Assembly (NCBI GenBank): GCA_012517905.1
Contig: JAAYUE010000004.1
Coordinates: 1-45,776, forward strand
DNA: 45,776 bases
Direction of reading: 5' to 3'
DNA from: Clostridiales bacterium
GTDB lineage: Bacteria; Bacillota; Clostridia; Christensenellales; CAG-138
Below, one piece after another: positions 16,442 to 24,165 of this stretch. The notes beneath the pieces were generated by a model. It did not search any database. It worked only from the letters and a program-made list of their open reading frames with translations, and was not told the origin of the DNA. A program made the translations under genes and the position numbers. How positions within the stretch are numbered: position 1 is the stretch's first letter; each line of letters starts with the position of its first letter.

Positions 16442-18166
16442 CTATTCGATCGGCCGCCGCGCAACGACGAAGTTTCTGCGCCAGTAGCTGCTCTTTGCGC
16501 TCCTGCGCACGACCTTGCCGTTTGCCGAGGAAGCGTCGATCATCTCGCCGCCGCCGATGTAGATGCCGACGTGGCCGATGGTGCTGCTGTCGTCCGATTT
16601 GAAGAACAGCAGATCGCCTTTTTTCACGCTGCTGAGGCTCGAAACTTTCGTCCAGCTGGTCGTCTTGCTCAGGCCCGCCGCATTGAGGCGGCGCGTATAG
16701 ACGTTGACCTGCCGCAGGCAGTAGTACACGAGGCCGGAGCAGTCGAAGGAATCCGGCCCGCTCTTGCCGAGCACATACGGATCGCCGAGCTGTTTCTTCG
16801 CGATGGAGATCAGCTTGTCGATGCGCCCTTCGGCGGAAGAAGCCCTGGCGAGCTCCGCCTGCTTCTTCTTTTCGGCGATGATCTCCTGCTCTTTTGTATA
16901 GGAGACGCGCGCGTCCGGCGAGTTGATCGCCTCAAGCGTCTTTTCGCCCGCTTTTCCGTCTTCCGTCAGATAGTTGCGGTGCTGAAACTTCGTCACCGCC
17001 GAAACGGTGTCCGTTCCGTAATAGCCGGTGATCTGGGTGCTGTCCAGATAGCCCAGCTCCTCGAGCTGCTCCTGAAACGCCGTGATGTCGTCGCCTTCCG
17101 CGCCCTCGAACATGACGTAGGGCTTGGCCTCTTCGGAATAGAGCTGGGCGATGGTGTCGTTTCCGCAGATGCCGTCTTCCTGCAGCTCATGCTGGCGCTG
17201 AAAGAGTTTGACGGCGTATTTCGTCGCGTTGCCGTAATAGCTCGTCGGTTCGTCGATGGCGAGATAGCCCAGCTCCATGAGCCGCTTTTGAAGCGTCATG
17301 ACATCCTCGCCCTCCGCGCCTTTTTCGATGCGGATTTCGGGCGTCGGGCTTGGCGTCGGCTCCAGCGTCGCAGTCGCGGCGATCGTCGGCACCGGCGTCG
17401 TCGCCAATGCGAGCTCCTCCGCCATGGCTTCCGCTTTTTTATGCTTGCTGCCGGAGACGGCGAAAATCAACACCACGCTGACCAGCACGAAGCCGAACGC
17501 GGACGTGATGAAGATGCGCATGGGTTTGCCCAGCAGGTAGATCGACCGCAGCGCGCGCTTGATCCAGTTGAGCGTTTTCTTTTTGGCCGACTTGAACCAG
17601 ACGTTGAAGGATTTCGGCTTTTTCGGCGGCTTCCCGCCGCTTCCGCCATTGCCGCCGCCATAGGAGGAACCGCCGCGCGGCATGGAACCATTGCCCGAAG
17701 AGGAACCGCTTCCGCCCGCGCCGTACACTTTGGTTGCGACCTTGCCGGAAGAATAGCCGTTTCCGCCCGCATTGCTTTTGTTTGCGCCATTCTGCGGCGT
17801 GTCCCGCCGCGGCGCGACGCCGTTTGCGTAGGCACTATAGTCGGTATAAGAGGTGCGCGCACGCGGCGCGCCGTTTTGGTTCGCGGCGGAAGCGCCCTGC
17901 GCGCGGTTTGACTCGCCGGAAGAAGTATACGGGGTAGCGCCGCTTTGCGCCGAAGCGTATCCGCCTGCGTATGGTTCGCTTTTGTAGCAGGATGCGCTTG
18001 TGTTGTTTTTGCCGTAGGAATATGCGCCGCTTGAAGAATATGGGGCGTTGCCGGAAAACGCGCCATAGGAGAGCGGGTCGTTCCCGCGGGACGAGCCGCT
18101 GCCATAAGCGCCTGTGTTCTGCATAGAATTTTTCTGTTGATGCGATCCGGCGTCGTTAAAGTCCAT
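16442..18166 (-). CDS. Membrane-anchored NlpC/P60 peptidoglycan hydrolase with a low-complexity cytoplasmic tail
   Basis: A 574-residue cell-wall endopeptidase. Residues 1-180 are Gly/Ser/Tyr/Asn-rich low-complexity sequence (GAYGSGSSRG, SGAYSYGKNN, GGSSYGGGNGG), followed by a basic stretch and one membrane span (about 217-237). A Thr/Pro linker leads to two PG_binding_1 domains (about 283-345 and 355-415; each has an LGYL motif and a YYG motif). A short coiled region precedes the NlpC/P60 domain (about 445-574). Catalytic Cys476 lies in FDCSGLVYYC and His532 in GHVGIYIG; the third polar position is Asp544 in MIDAS. The topology puts the enzyme outside and the low-complexity tail inside. It is a single-gene unit with its own promoter and terminator. 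Confidence 0.9.
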   Translation of the reverse strand: MDFNDAGSHQQKNSMQNTGAYGSGSSRGNDPLSYGAFSGNAPYSSSGAYSYGKNNTSASCYKSEPYAGGYASAQSGATPYTSSGESNRAQGASAANQNGAPRARTSYTDYSAYANGVAPRRDTPQNGANKSNAGGNGYSSGKVATKVYGAGGSGSSSGNGSMPRGGSSYGGGNGGSGGKPPKKPKSFNVWFKSAKKKTLNWIKRALRSIYLLGKPMRIFITSAFGFVLVSVVLIFAVSGSKHKKAEAMAEELALATTPVPTIAATATLEPTPSPTPEIRIEKGAEGEDVMTLQKRLMELGYLAIDEPTSYYGNATKYAVKLFQRQHELQEDGICGNDTIAQLYSEEAKPYVMFEGAEGDDITAFQEQLEELGYLDSTQITGYYGTDTVSAVTKFQHRNYLTEDGKAGEKTLEAINSPDARVSYTKEQEIIAEKKKQAELARASSAEGRIDKLISIAKKQLGDPYVLGKSGPDSFDCSGLVYYCLRQVNVYTRRLNAAGLSKTTSWTKVSSLSSVKKGDLLFFKSDDSSTIGHVGIYIGGGEMIDASSANGKVVRRSAKSSYWRRNFVVARRPIE

Positions 18167-18185
18167 AGCATTCTCCTAAACAAAA

Positions 18186-18214
18186 ATTTTAAGGAAAACG
18201 CGCGCGTTTTGCAA
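18186..18214 (-). promoter_or_regulatory. Promoter of the NlpC/P60 gene with a palindromic spacer
   Basis: TTGCAA (18214-18209), a 17-bp spacer and TAAAAT (18191-18186) on the minus strand. The perfect 16-bp palindrome AAAACGCGCGCGTTTT (18195-18210) lies mostly in the spacer and reaches into the -35 box, so it could be an operator. The leader is only about 14 nt, with AGGAG. Confidence 0.75.
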
Positions 18215-18339
18215 TAGGAATCCAGATATTGTAATACATTGTTCAAGATTACACGCCGCGATACAACATATGGTATTGCGCTTCGGGATCATGCACACCC
18301 GCGCCGGGGCAAATATGAACTCAGTCGGGCGATTGTGAA

Positions 18340-18374
18340 AAGCGCGCGTCCCGGCAATGCCGGAGCGCGCGCTG
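18340..18374 (-). terminator. Terminator of cysK
   Basis: A long GC-rich hairpin (an AGCGCGC stem outside and CCGGC/GCCGG inside, loop about 18354-18360), followed on the minus strand by TTTTC. It lies 22 bp after the cysK stop. Confidence 0.8.
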
Positions 18375-18396
18375 TGAACCCCAAACCGAACCGAAC

Positions 18397-19320
18397 TCAA
18401 TCGAACAGCGGCGTGGACAGATATCGTTCGCCCGTATCGGGCAGAATCACGACGATCGTTTTCCCGTCCATGTCGGCGCGTCTTGCGGCCGTGATCGCGC
18501 CGGACAGCGCCGCGCCGCCGGAGATGCCGCAGAGAATCCCCTCGCTCTTCATGAACAGCCGCGCCGTCTCGATTGCGTCCTGCGTAAAGACAGATAGGAT
18601 TTCGTCCACCACGGCGCGGTCGAAATTCTCCGGCACGAAGTTTGCGCCGATGCCCTGAATGCCGTGCGCCGCGGCTTTTCCGCCGGTAAGCACGGGAGAC
18701 TCCGCGGGCTGCACCGCGACCGTACGGATTGCCGGATTGTGCCGCTTGAGATAGCGTCCCGCGCCGGTGATCGTTCCGCCCGTTCCGACACCTGCGACCA
18801 GCGCGTCCACGCGCCCTTCGGTGTCGCGCCAGATCTCCGGGCCGGTCGTCGCCTCGTGCGCGGCGGGGTTATCCGGGTTTTCAAACTGCAGCAGACGCAT
18901 GCTGCCCGGGATGGAACGCAGCAGCTCTTCCGCCTTGTCGTTTGCGCCGGCCATGCCGCGCGCGCCCTCGGTCAGCACGATTTCAACGCCGAGCGCGCTG
19001 AGGATCTTCCTGCGCTCCAGGCTCATGCTGTCCGGCATGGTCAGAAGCACGCGGTATCCGCGCGCCGCCGCCACAACGCCGAGGCCGACGCCGGTGTTCC
19101 CGCTCGTCGCTTCGATGAGCGTCGCGCCCGGGCAAAGCTCGCCGCGCTGTTCGGCCGCGACGATCATGCCCAAGGCGATGCGATCCTTCGCGCTGCCCCC
19201 GGGGTTGCGGCTCTCGAGCTTGACCAGCAGCGTCGCGCCGAGGCCGCAGGCGCGCTCGAAGCGCTCCGCATGCAGCAGCGGCGTGTTGCCGATGAGCTGA
19301 GCCGCATTGGAATAGATCAT
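18397..19320 (-). CDS. cysK: Cysteine synthase (O-acetylserine sulfhydrylase)
   Basis: CysK makes L-cysteine from O-acetylserine and sulfide with PLP. The 307-residue product has the PLP-lysine motif NPGGSAKDRIA (about residues 38-48), the substrate loop EATSGNTGVGL, the phosphate-binding GVGTGGTITGAGRYLK and the C-terminal GISGGAALSGA and VILPDTGERYLST. The real start is the ATG at 19320: it overlaps the stop of the ECF-fusion gene by 4 bp and begins MIYSNAAQLIGNTPLL, the family N-terminus. The upstream in-frame extension is an overlap with the neighbour. No cysE is nearby. Confidence 0.96.
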   Translation of the reverse strand: MIYSNAAQLIGNTPLLHAERFERACGLGATLLVKLESRNPGGSAKDRIALGMIVAAEQRGELCPGATLIEATSGNTGVGLGVVAAARGYRVLLTMPDSMSLERRKILSALGVEIVLTEGARGMAGANDKAEELLRSIPGSMRLLQFENPDNPAAHEATTGPEIWRDTEGRVDALVAGVGTGGTITGAGRYLKRHNPAIRTVAVQPAESPVLTGGKAAAHGIQGIGANFVPENFDRAVVDEILSVFTQDAIETARLFMKSEGILCGISGGAALSGAITAARRADMDGKTIVVILPDTGERYLSTPLFD

Positions 19321-20117
19321 TTTCCTACCGCCTCCACCGCCGCCAGCATGATTGCCTTCGGCGTCGTATCGTCGTTTTCCACATGGACAAACGGTTTGCC
19401 CTGCGGCAAAAACTGCTCCCGCTGCGTGGGGCTGAGCCGATCGAACGCGCGGCTGTCGTCCACGACGACGAGGCGCGCCATAACGCCCTGCACGGAGAGC
19501 ATATCCCCCGCTTTTCGAATCAGTTCCGACTGCGCGCGCCCCGAAACGAGCACCACGTCGGGTCCGTTTTTCGGCTCTCGGAGAATCTCCGCACAGACGG
19601 GCGCCGCTCCGCTCGCGATCGAAAAGAGTTTCGTTCTGAAGAGCATCATGCCCAGCACGTTCGCCACAACCGCGCCGACCATGCACTGCAGCGCGTTGAA
19701 CGGGACGTTCGGAACGGCCACAGCGGACTCGTAAAGAAGCGTTTCATAAAGAAAGTATCCGAGCGGTACGATCAGCGCCGCGATGTACAGCGCGACATAG
19801 CGAATCTTTTTGCCGAGCTTTGAAAAGAGCAGCCAAGCGACAAGCGCGACCGCGCCTTTGATCACAAACGTTGCGGGCGCGTAAACGCCCCAGCCGAGCA
19901 GCACGTCCGACAGCGCGGACGCGACGCCCGCGCAGAGCGCACCCCAACCGCCGCCGAGCAGTATGCCCGCCAGCAGCACGCCGGCGTCGCCAAGGTTGAT
20001 GTATCCCAGTCCCCCGGGCATGGGGATGGAGACGAGCGTGGTCAGCAGCACGATGGCCGCGGCGAGCACGCCCGCCGTGGTCAGCCGTCTGATCGATTGG
20101 TTCGAATGCGTTTGCAT
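19317..20117 (-). CDS. ECF transporter S component fused to a transketolase C-terminal-like domain
   Basis: Residues 1-165 form a substrate-binding S component of an energy-coupling-factor vitamin transporter (PF07155 type): LTTAGVLAAAIVLLTTL in helix 1, then GYINLGDAGVLLAGILLGGG, GVASALSDVLLG and FVIKGAVALVAW, with about six spans. Residues about 171-266 are soluble and resemble the third domain of transketolase, with PDVVLVSGRAQSELIRKAGD, GVMARLVVVDD and REQFLPQG. S components normally end at about 165-190 residues, so this is a fusion. The vitamin is not identifiable; transketolase itself uses thiamine. No EcfA/EcfT genes are present. It is co-transcribed with cysK, which it overlaps by 4 bp. 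Confidence 0.82.
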   Translation of the reverse strand: MQTHSNQSIRRLTTAGVLAAAIVLLTTLVSIPMPGGLGYINLGDAGVLLAGILLGGGWGALCAGVASALSDVLLGWGVYAPATFVIKGAVALVAWLLFSKLGKKIRYVALYIAALIVPLGYFLYETLLYESAVAVPNVPFNALQCMVGAVVANVLGMMLFRTKLFSIASGAAPVCAEILREPKNGPDVVLVSGRAQSELIRKAGDMLSVQGVMARLVVVDDSRAFDRLSPTQREQFLPQGKPFVHVENDDTTPKAIMLAAVEAVGK

Positions 20118-20248
20118 ACCGATGTTCCTCCATAGTTTCGCAAAGGCGCAATCGAACGGGTGAAACTTGATTTTCTTCTCCGCGTTGCGCGTGCGCCCGA
20201 TCGACAGGCGGCACGCTTTGCGCCGTACGCTGAATTTCCGACTTAATT

Positions 20249-20276
20249 ATTATACGCACTATCGCCCGAATTGCAA
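20249..20276 (-). promoter_or_regulatory. Promoter of the ECF-fusion/cysK operon
   Basis: TTGCAA (20276-20271), a 16-bp spacer and a perfect TATAAT (20254-20249) on the minus strand. The leader to the ATG at 20117 is about 125 nt, long for this genome; I could not match it to a known riboswitch. Confidence 0.8.
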
Positions 20277-20322
20277 ACCCGCCAGCGCTCGGGCGAACTT
20301 TGCCGGAATCCGGACAAGTGCT

Positions 20323-21267
20323 TTACTGTGCCTGCGTCTGCTCCGCTGTCGTTTGCAGCTGCGCGCGCTCAAGCGCGACCTCCGCCCTGGTTCTGCGGAT
20401 GCTGAGCATGACGCCGAGAATCACGATCGCGCCGCCGATGAACTTGCGGAGCGTGACCTCTTCCCCCAATAGAATATAGGAAAAGAACACGCCGAAGATC
20501 GGCACGAGGTTGAGCATGGACGTCACCGAGCTCGCGGCCATGGTCTTCAGCCCGCGGTTATAGAGCAGGAACGCGATGACCGAACAGAATACGCCGAGAA
20601 ACAGCATCATGGAAAATGACAGCAGCGTCGGCGGCTGCCACTGCCCGCGCTCGATCAGCGCCATCGGCAACATGAAGATCGTCCCGACCAGCGTGGTGTA
20701 AAACAGCAGCGTGACCGGCGGATAGCGGTTGACCACTTTCTTGGTCATGAAGTTGTAGATCGCCCATACGACGCCGGCGGCGACCAGCAGCAGGCTGCCG
20801 AGCAGTTCGCCCTGCTGACGCGCATCCGCCCTGACATAGGAGAGGATTACGACGCCGACAATGGCGATGAGGATGCCGACGATCTTGAGCGCGTTGAGCT
20901 TCGTCTTATAGATCAGCGTCTCGAGCAGCAGCGTGATGACCGGATAGGACGCGATGATCAGCGTCGCGCTGGACGCGGACGTCCACTGCATGGCGATATT
21001 TTGCAGCACGGCGTACATCATGATGCCGGTAAGCCCGCAGATGACGACCGTAAAGATGTCCTTTTTCTCCAAACGCACGCGGTTTTTCGGCAGCAGCGTC
21101 AGCGCGCCGAGAATCAGCGTCGCAACCACGAACCGGACCGCGGCGAGCGTGATCGGCGGGTAGGTTTCATAGGCAAACTTGATGGCGACGAACGACGAGC
21201 TCCAGAGTATGAGCGCGCCGAGTACGGAGAGGATGGACCATGCGTTGGACGAACTGCGGTTTAGCAC
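20323..21267 (-). CDS. EamA/DMT family transporter
   Basis: An inner-membrane permease of the drug/metabolite transporter superfamily, with ten predicted spans in two EamA repeats. Repeat 1 starts ILSVLGALILWSSSFVAIKF and repeat 2 starts GSLLLVAAGVVWAIYNFMTK. The characteristic end VPIFGVFFSYILLGEE is present. Substrates of this family vary from amino acids to nucleosides, so none is assigned. The 314-residue start at GTG 21267 is preferred, because GAGG lies 9 nt upstream; a longer in-frame version begins at 21333 but would start inside the promoter. The polar C-terminal tail is Gln/Ala-rich. Confidence 0.88.
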   Translation of the reverse strand: MLNRSSSNAWSILSVLGALILWSSSFVAIKFAYETYPPITLAAVRFVVATLILGALTLLPKNRVRLEKKDIFTVVICGLTGIMMYAVLQNIAMQWTSASSATLIIASYPVITLLLETLIYKTKLNALKIVGILIAIVGVVILSYVRADARQQGELLGSLLLVAAGVVWAIYNFMTKKVVNRYPPVTLLFYTTLVGTIFMLPMALIERGQWQPPTLLSFSMMLFLGVFCSVIAFLLYNRGLKTMAASSVTSMLNLVPIFGVFFSYILLGEEVTLRKFIGGAIVILGVMLSIRRTRAEVALERAQLQTTAEQTQAQ

Positions 21268-21331
21268 AAAAATGAACCTCACACAAAATAGTCGCGAAAG
21301 AAAGCCGCTGCACTGCAGCGGTATTGGAAAC

Positions 21332-21360
21332 AAGATATTCCTTTTTATACGTCATGTCAA
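21332..21360 (-). promoter_or_regulatory. Sigma-A promoter of the EamA transporter gene
   Basis: A perfect TTGACA (21360-21355), a 17-bp spacer and TATCTT (21337-21332) on the minus strand. Transcription from here would begin near 21325, which supports the GTG start at 21267. Confidence 0.75.
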
Positions 21361-21472
21361 GAAAATATATATCATATATACGATTTGTCTGTATAATTTC
21401 ACATTTCATTGCACGCAATCAAGAGCGCTATCACGACAATTCGCCACATACGAAAAACGCGCCAAGCCGGAT

Positions 21473-21509
21473 AAAAAAAGAGCAACTCCCCCGAAGGAGA
21501 GCTGCTCTG
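21473..21509 (-). terminator. Terminator of the GGGtGRT operon
   Basis: On the minus strand AGAGCAGCTCTCC and GGGGAGTTGCTCT pair with two G-T wobbles around a short loop, followed by seven T residues. It lies 13 bp after the stop at 21522. Confidence 0.92.
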
Positions 21510-21521
21510 TTTGCCATTCGC

Positions 21522-22517
21522 TTATTTCGCCTGCGCGATGGCGACCGCGACGGCGACCGTTGCGCCGACCATCGGGTTGTTGCCCATGCCGATGAGGCCC
21601 ATCATCTCGACATGCGCCGGAACGGACGAGGAGCCCGCGAACTGCGCGTCCGAGTGCATGCGGCCCATGGTGTCGGTCATGCCGTAGGAAGCGGGACCGG
21701 CGGCCATGTTGTCCGGATGCAGCGTGCGGCCCGTGCCGCCGCCGCTCGCGACGGAGAAGTATTTCTTGCCGTGTTCATTGCACCATTTTTTATAGGTGCC
21801 CGCGACCGGATGCTGGAAGCGCGTCGGGTTGGTGGAGTTGCCGGTGATGGAAACGTCCACGTTCTCGTGCCGCATGATGGCGACGCCTTCGTTCACGTCG
21901 TCCGCGCCGTAGCAGCGAACCTTCGCGCGGTCGCCTTCGGAAAACGCCTTCGTCTGCGTGACGGTCAGCTTGCCGGTGTAATAGTCATACTCCGTCTCCA
22001 CATGCGTAAAGCCGTTGATGCGGGAGATGATGTACGCCGCATCCTTGCCGAGGCCGTTGAGGATGACCTGCAGGGGCTTGGTGCGCACCTTGTTGGCGGT
22101 CTTGGCGATGCCGATCGCGCCTTCCGCGGCGGCAAAGCTCTCGTGTCCCGCGAGGAAGCAGAAGCAGTTCGTCTCCTCGCGCAGCAGCATGGCCGCAAGG
22201 TTGCCGTGGCCGAGGCCGACTTCGCGCTGGTCCGCAACCGAACCCGGGATGCAGAACGCCTGCAGGCCGACGCCGATGGCTTCCGCCGCCTTGTCCGCCG
22301 TTGCCACGCCGCTCTTGATGGCGATCGCCGCGCCGATGGTGTAGGCCCAGCAGGCGTTTTCAAACGCGATGGGCTGAATGCCGCGGACGATGGAAAACAC
22401 GTCGATGCCCTTGGCGTCACAGATCGCCTTCGCGTCGTCGATGCCGTTGATGCCGTACTTGTTCAGTTCGGCGTTGATTTTATCGATTCTTCTTTCGTAT
22501 CCTTCAAAAATAGCCAT
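21522..22517 (-). CDS. GGGtGRT family protein (partner of a NifU-like scaffold)
   Basis: A 331-residue protein of the GGGtGRT family, named after its motif, seen here as ASGGGTGRTLHPDN. The family is conserved in anaerobic Clostridia and is regularly encoded beside a NifU-like iron-sulfur scaffold gene, as here; its biochemical role is unknown. Other conserved segments are QPIAFENACWAYTIGAAIAI, LGHGNLAAMLLREETNCFCF and HENVDVSITGNSTNPTRF. It is Gly/Ala-rich and soluble, with few cysteines. I chose the ATG at 22517, with GGAGG upstream; it starts 10 nt after the NifU-like stop, so the pair is one operon. Confidence 0.88.
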   Translation of the reverse strand: MAIFEGYERRIDKINAELNKYGINGIDDAKAICDAKGIDVFSIVRGIQPIAFENACWAYTIGAAIAIKSGVATADKAAEAIGVGLQAFCIPGSVADQREVGLGHGNLAAMLLREETNCFCFLAGHESFAAAEGAIGIAKTANKVRTKPLQVILNGLGKDAAYIISRINGFTHVETEYDYYTGKLTVTQTKAFSEGDRAKVRCYGADDVNEGVAIMRHENVDVSITGNSTNPTRFQHPVAGTYKKWCNEHGKKYFSVASGGGTGRTLHPDNMAAGPASYGMTDTMGRMHSDAQFAGSSSVPAHVEMMGLIGMGNNPMVGATVAVAVAIAQAK

Positions 22518-22527
22518 AGCTGCCTCC

Positions 22528-23220
22528 TTACGCTTTGCGCGGGTCGATAACCTTGGCGGCCTGGTCGAAACGCCCGTAGGTACCAATGTTCTTTTCGTAC
22601 GCTTCCTTCGGATCGACGCCCTTCTTGATCGCGTACATCATCTTGCCGAGGCTGACGAATTTGTAGCCGATGATCTCGCCGCCCTCGTCAAGGCCGATCG
22701 CGAGCACATAGCCCTCGGCCATCTCAAGATAGCGCGGGCCTTTCAGCTGCGTGCCGTACATGGTGCCGATCTGCGAACGCAGACCCTTGCCGAGATCCTC
22801 AAGCCCTGCGCCGATGGGCAGGCCGTCCTCGGAAAACGCGCTCTGCGTGCGGCCGTAGGCAATCTGCAAAAACAGCTCGCGCATGGCGGTGTTGATCGCG
22901 TCGCACACGAGGTCGCTGTTGAGCGCCTCGAGGATGGTTTTGCCGGGCAGGATTTCCGCCGCCATCGCCGCGGAGTGCGTCATGCCGCTGCAGCCGAGCG
23001 TCTCGACCAGCGCCTCTTCGATGACGCCGTTTTTCACGTTCAGCGTGAGCTTGCAGGCGCCCTGCTGCGGCGCACACCAGCCGACGCCGTGCGTCAGGCC
23101 GCTAATGTCCGTAATCTGCTTTGCCTTGACCCACTTGCCCTCCTCCGGAATCGGGGCGGGATCATGCTTTGCGCCTTTGAGGACGCAGGTCATTTCTTCC
23201 ACTTCACTGGAATAATGCAT
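22528..23220 (-). CDS. NifU-like iron-sulfur cluster assembly scaffold protein
   Basis: A 230-residue protein of the NifU/IscU-like group that accompanies GGGtGRT genes. It begins MHYSSEVEEMTCVLKGAKHD and has candidate cluster ligands in GVGWCAPQQGACKLTL and ETLGCSGMTHSAAMAAEILP (the CSGMTHS segment is typical of the group). The C-terminal 60 residues (YVLAIGLDEGGEIIGYKFVS) are a separate region. A GGAGGA ribosome site lies 10 nt upstream of the ATG, behind a strong promoter. It is not the main SUF scaffold, because no sufBCDS genes are near. It probably supplies or handles clusters for the GGGtGRT protein, which is inference. Confidence 0.85.
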   Translation of the reverse strand: MHYSSEVEEMTCVLKGAKHDPAPIPEEGKWVKAKQITDISGLTHGVGWCAPQQGACKLTLNVKNGVIEEALVETLGCSGMTHSAAMAAEILPGKTILEALNSDLVCDAINTAMRELFLQIAYGRTQSAFSEDGLPIGAGLEDLGKGLRSQIGTMYGTQLKGPRYLEMAEGYVLAIGLDEGGEIIGYKFVSLGKMMYAIKKGVDPKEAYEKNIGTYGRFDQAAKVIDPRKA

Positions 23221-23272
23221 GTGTGAAGTTCCTCCTTGTCATGGTGAGTATATCCAAATTCATTCAGCGTCC

Positions 23273-23301
23273 AGTATAACATTCGATCGCCCTCGTTTCA
23301 A
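23273..23301 (-). promoter_or_regulatory. Sigma-A promoter of the NifU-like/GGGtGRT operon
   Basis: TTGAAA (23301-23296), a 17-bp spacer and TATACT (23278-23273) on the minus strand, giving a leader of about 45 nt. Confidence 0.85.
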
Positions 23302-23369
23302 TATGCGAAGATCGAATACGTGTTATATTTTATAGGATACGGTTGTTGCGCATATTCGCGCGCTTTTTG

Positions 23370-23378
23370 TGGTATAAT
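23370..23378 (+). promoter_or_regulatory. Extended -10 promoter of the 23.5-kb hypothetical gene
   Basis: TGG directly followed by TATAAT (23373-23378) is an extended -10 box; the best upstream -35 (TTGCGC, 23346) is too far away. Transcription would begin at about 23385, about 100 nt before the ATG. Confidence 0.7.
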
Positions 23379-23483
23379 ATTTTACATGGATTTGCGCATT
23401 GTTTTACACGCGCTTCATTCGGATTTGATATATCAAGTTTTCTTGCATGCTAAAATGGTAAAAACGCGACAGGATGGTGGATT

Positions 23484-24011
23484 ATGGGTTCTCGCAGAAT
23501 CACGGACCGGGACGTCGCATACCAGATCGCCCAGATTCTGGTGCGCGAAATCACCCGGTTTCAAAAGTCGGACGACATGACGCTGACCGCGTCGGTGGAG
23601 TCCATGGTGGAGAGCGGTTCGAGCCCGCTGATGACGTACGCCGCGCTCGCAGCCGAGTTGAACCAGATCTTCTCGCTGGAGGATGCAAAGCAAAAGTTCA
23701 CCGCGCTCAACATCGACCAGTTCCTCGGCATGCTGCTCAAAGAATCCGTCGATTTCTCCTACAGGATAGACGGCATTACGCATAAGGGAAAGATCCGCAG
23801 AAAGCTCGGGCGCGACCTGCCGATCACCGCCATCGTGGTCAACGCAAAAACGCACCTCCCCGGCAGGCAGTTTTTCAGTTATTTCGACCTGCCGCGCAAA
23901 ACCGACGAGGAGATGCGCCAGTCCGCCTGCGTTCTGCTGGGCACGCTCTTTGCCTACCGGCACTGGGACGAATATCTCAAACGCGTGGACAAAGTCTTCG
24001 GCAGAAAATAG
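23484..24011 (+). CDS. Hypothetical soluble protein, 175 aa
   Basis: I do not recognise this protein. It is predicted soluble and mainly helical in its first 95 residues (ITDRDVAYQIAQILVREITR; MTYAALAAELNQIFSLEDAK). A more basic, beta-like second half follows (KGKIRRKLGRDLPITAIVVN; HLPGRQFFSYFDLP). It has no signal peptide or membrane span. Codon use matches the GC-rich neighbours, and a good promoter and a GGTGGA ribosome site precede the ATG at 23484, so it is a real gene. It is transcribed away from the GGGtGRT operon and may be part of the conserved local neighbourhood. Confidence 0.75.
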   Translation: MGSRRITDRDVAYQIAQILVREITRFQKSDDMTLTASVESMVESGSSPLMTYAALAAELNQIFSLEDAKQKFTALNIDQFLGMLLKESVDFSYRIDGITHKGKIRRKLGRDLPITAIVVNAKTHLPGRQFFSYFDLPRKTDEEMRQSACVLLGTLFAYRHWDEYLKRVDKVFGRK

Positions 24012-24076
24012 CGGCGTACGACCCTCTTTCACGACTGAACGACAGCAATCATTGAAAACGATTGAATTTGAATGTA

Positions 24077-24120
24077 ATTGAAACAACACCCCGTCGGTTT
24101 TACTTCAGCCGGCGGGGTTC
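24077..24120 (+). terminator. Hairpin after the 175-aa hypothetical gene
   Basis: CCCCGTCGG and CCGGCGGGG pair (one G-T) around a loop of about 11 nt, followed by TTCTTGTG. The U-tract is weak; the -10 of the next gene follows at once. Confidence 0.5.
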
Positions 24121-24132
24121 TTGTGTTATACT
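24104..24132 (+). promoter_or_regulatory. Extended -10 promoter of the lysoplasmalogenase-like gene
   Basis: TTCAGC (24104-24109), a 17-bp spacer and TATACT (24127-24132) preceded by TGT (extended -10). The leader to the TTG start is about 28 nt. Confidence 0.6.
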
Positions 24133-24165
24133 GATTGCAGTCGATGACGCGGAGGGACAAACGAT

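Noticed and set aside
14504-17911. A 1135-codon open frame on the plus strand
   Set aside because: It is antisense to lepA and part of the NlpC/P60 gene, for the same compositional reason. It has no domain, ribosome site or promoter.
20118-20242. TPP or other known riboswitch before the ECF-fusion gene
   Set aside because: I looked for the conserved TPP, FMN, folate, S-box, cobalamin and preQ1 elements and found none; only an unassigned leader can be claimed.
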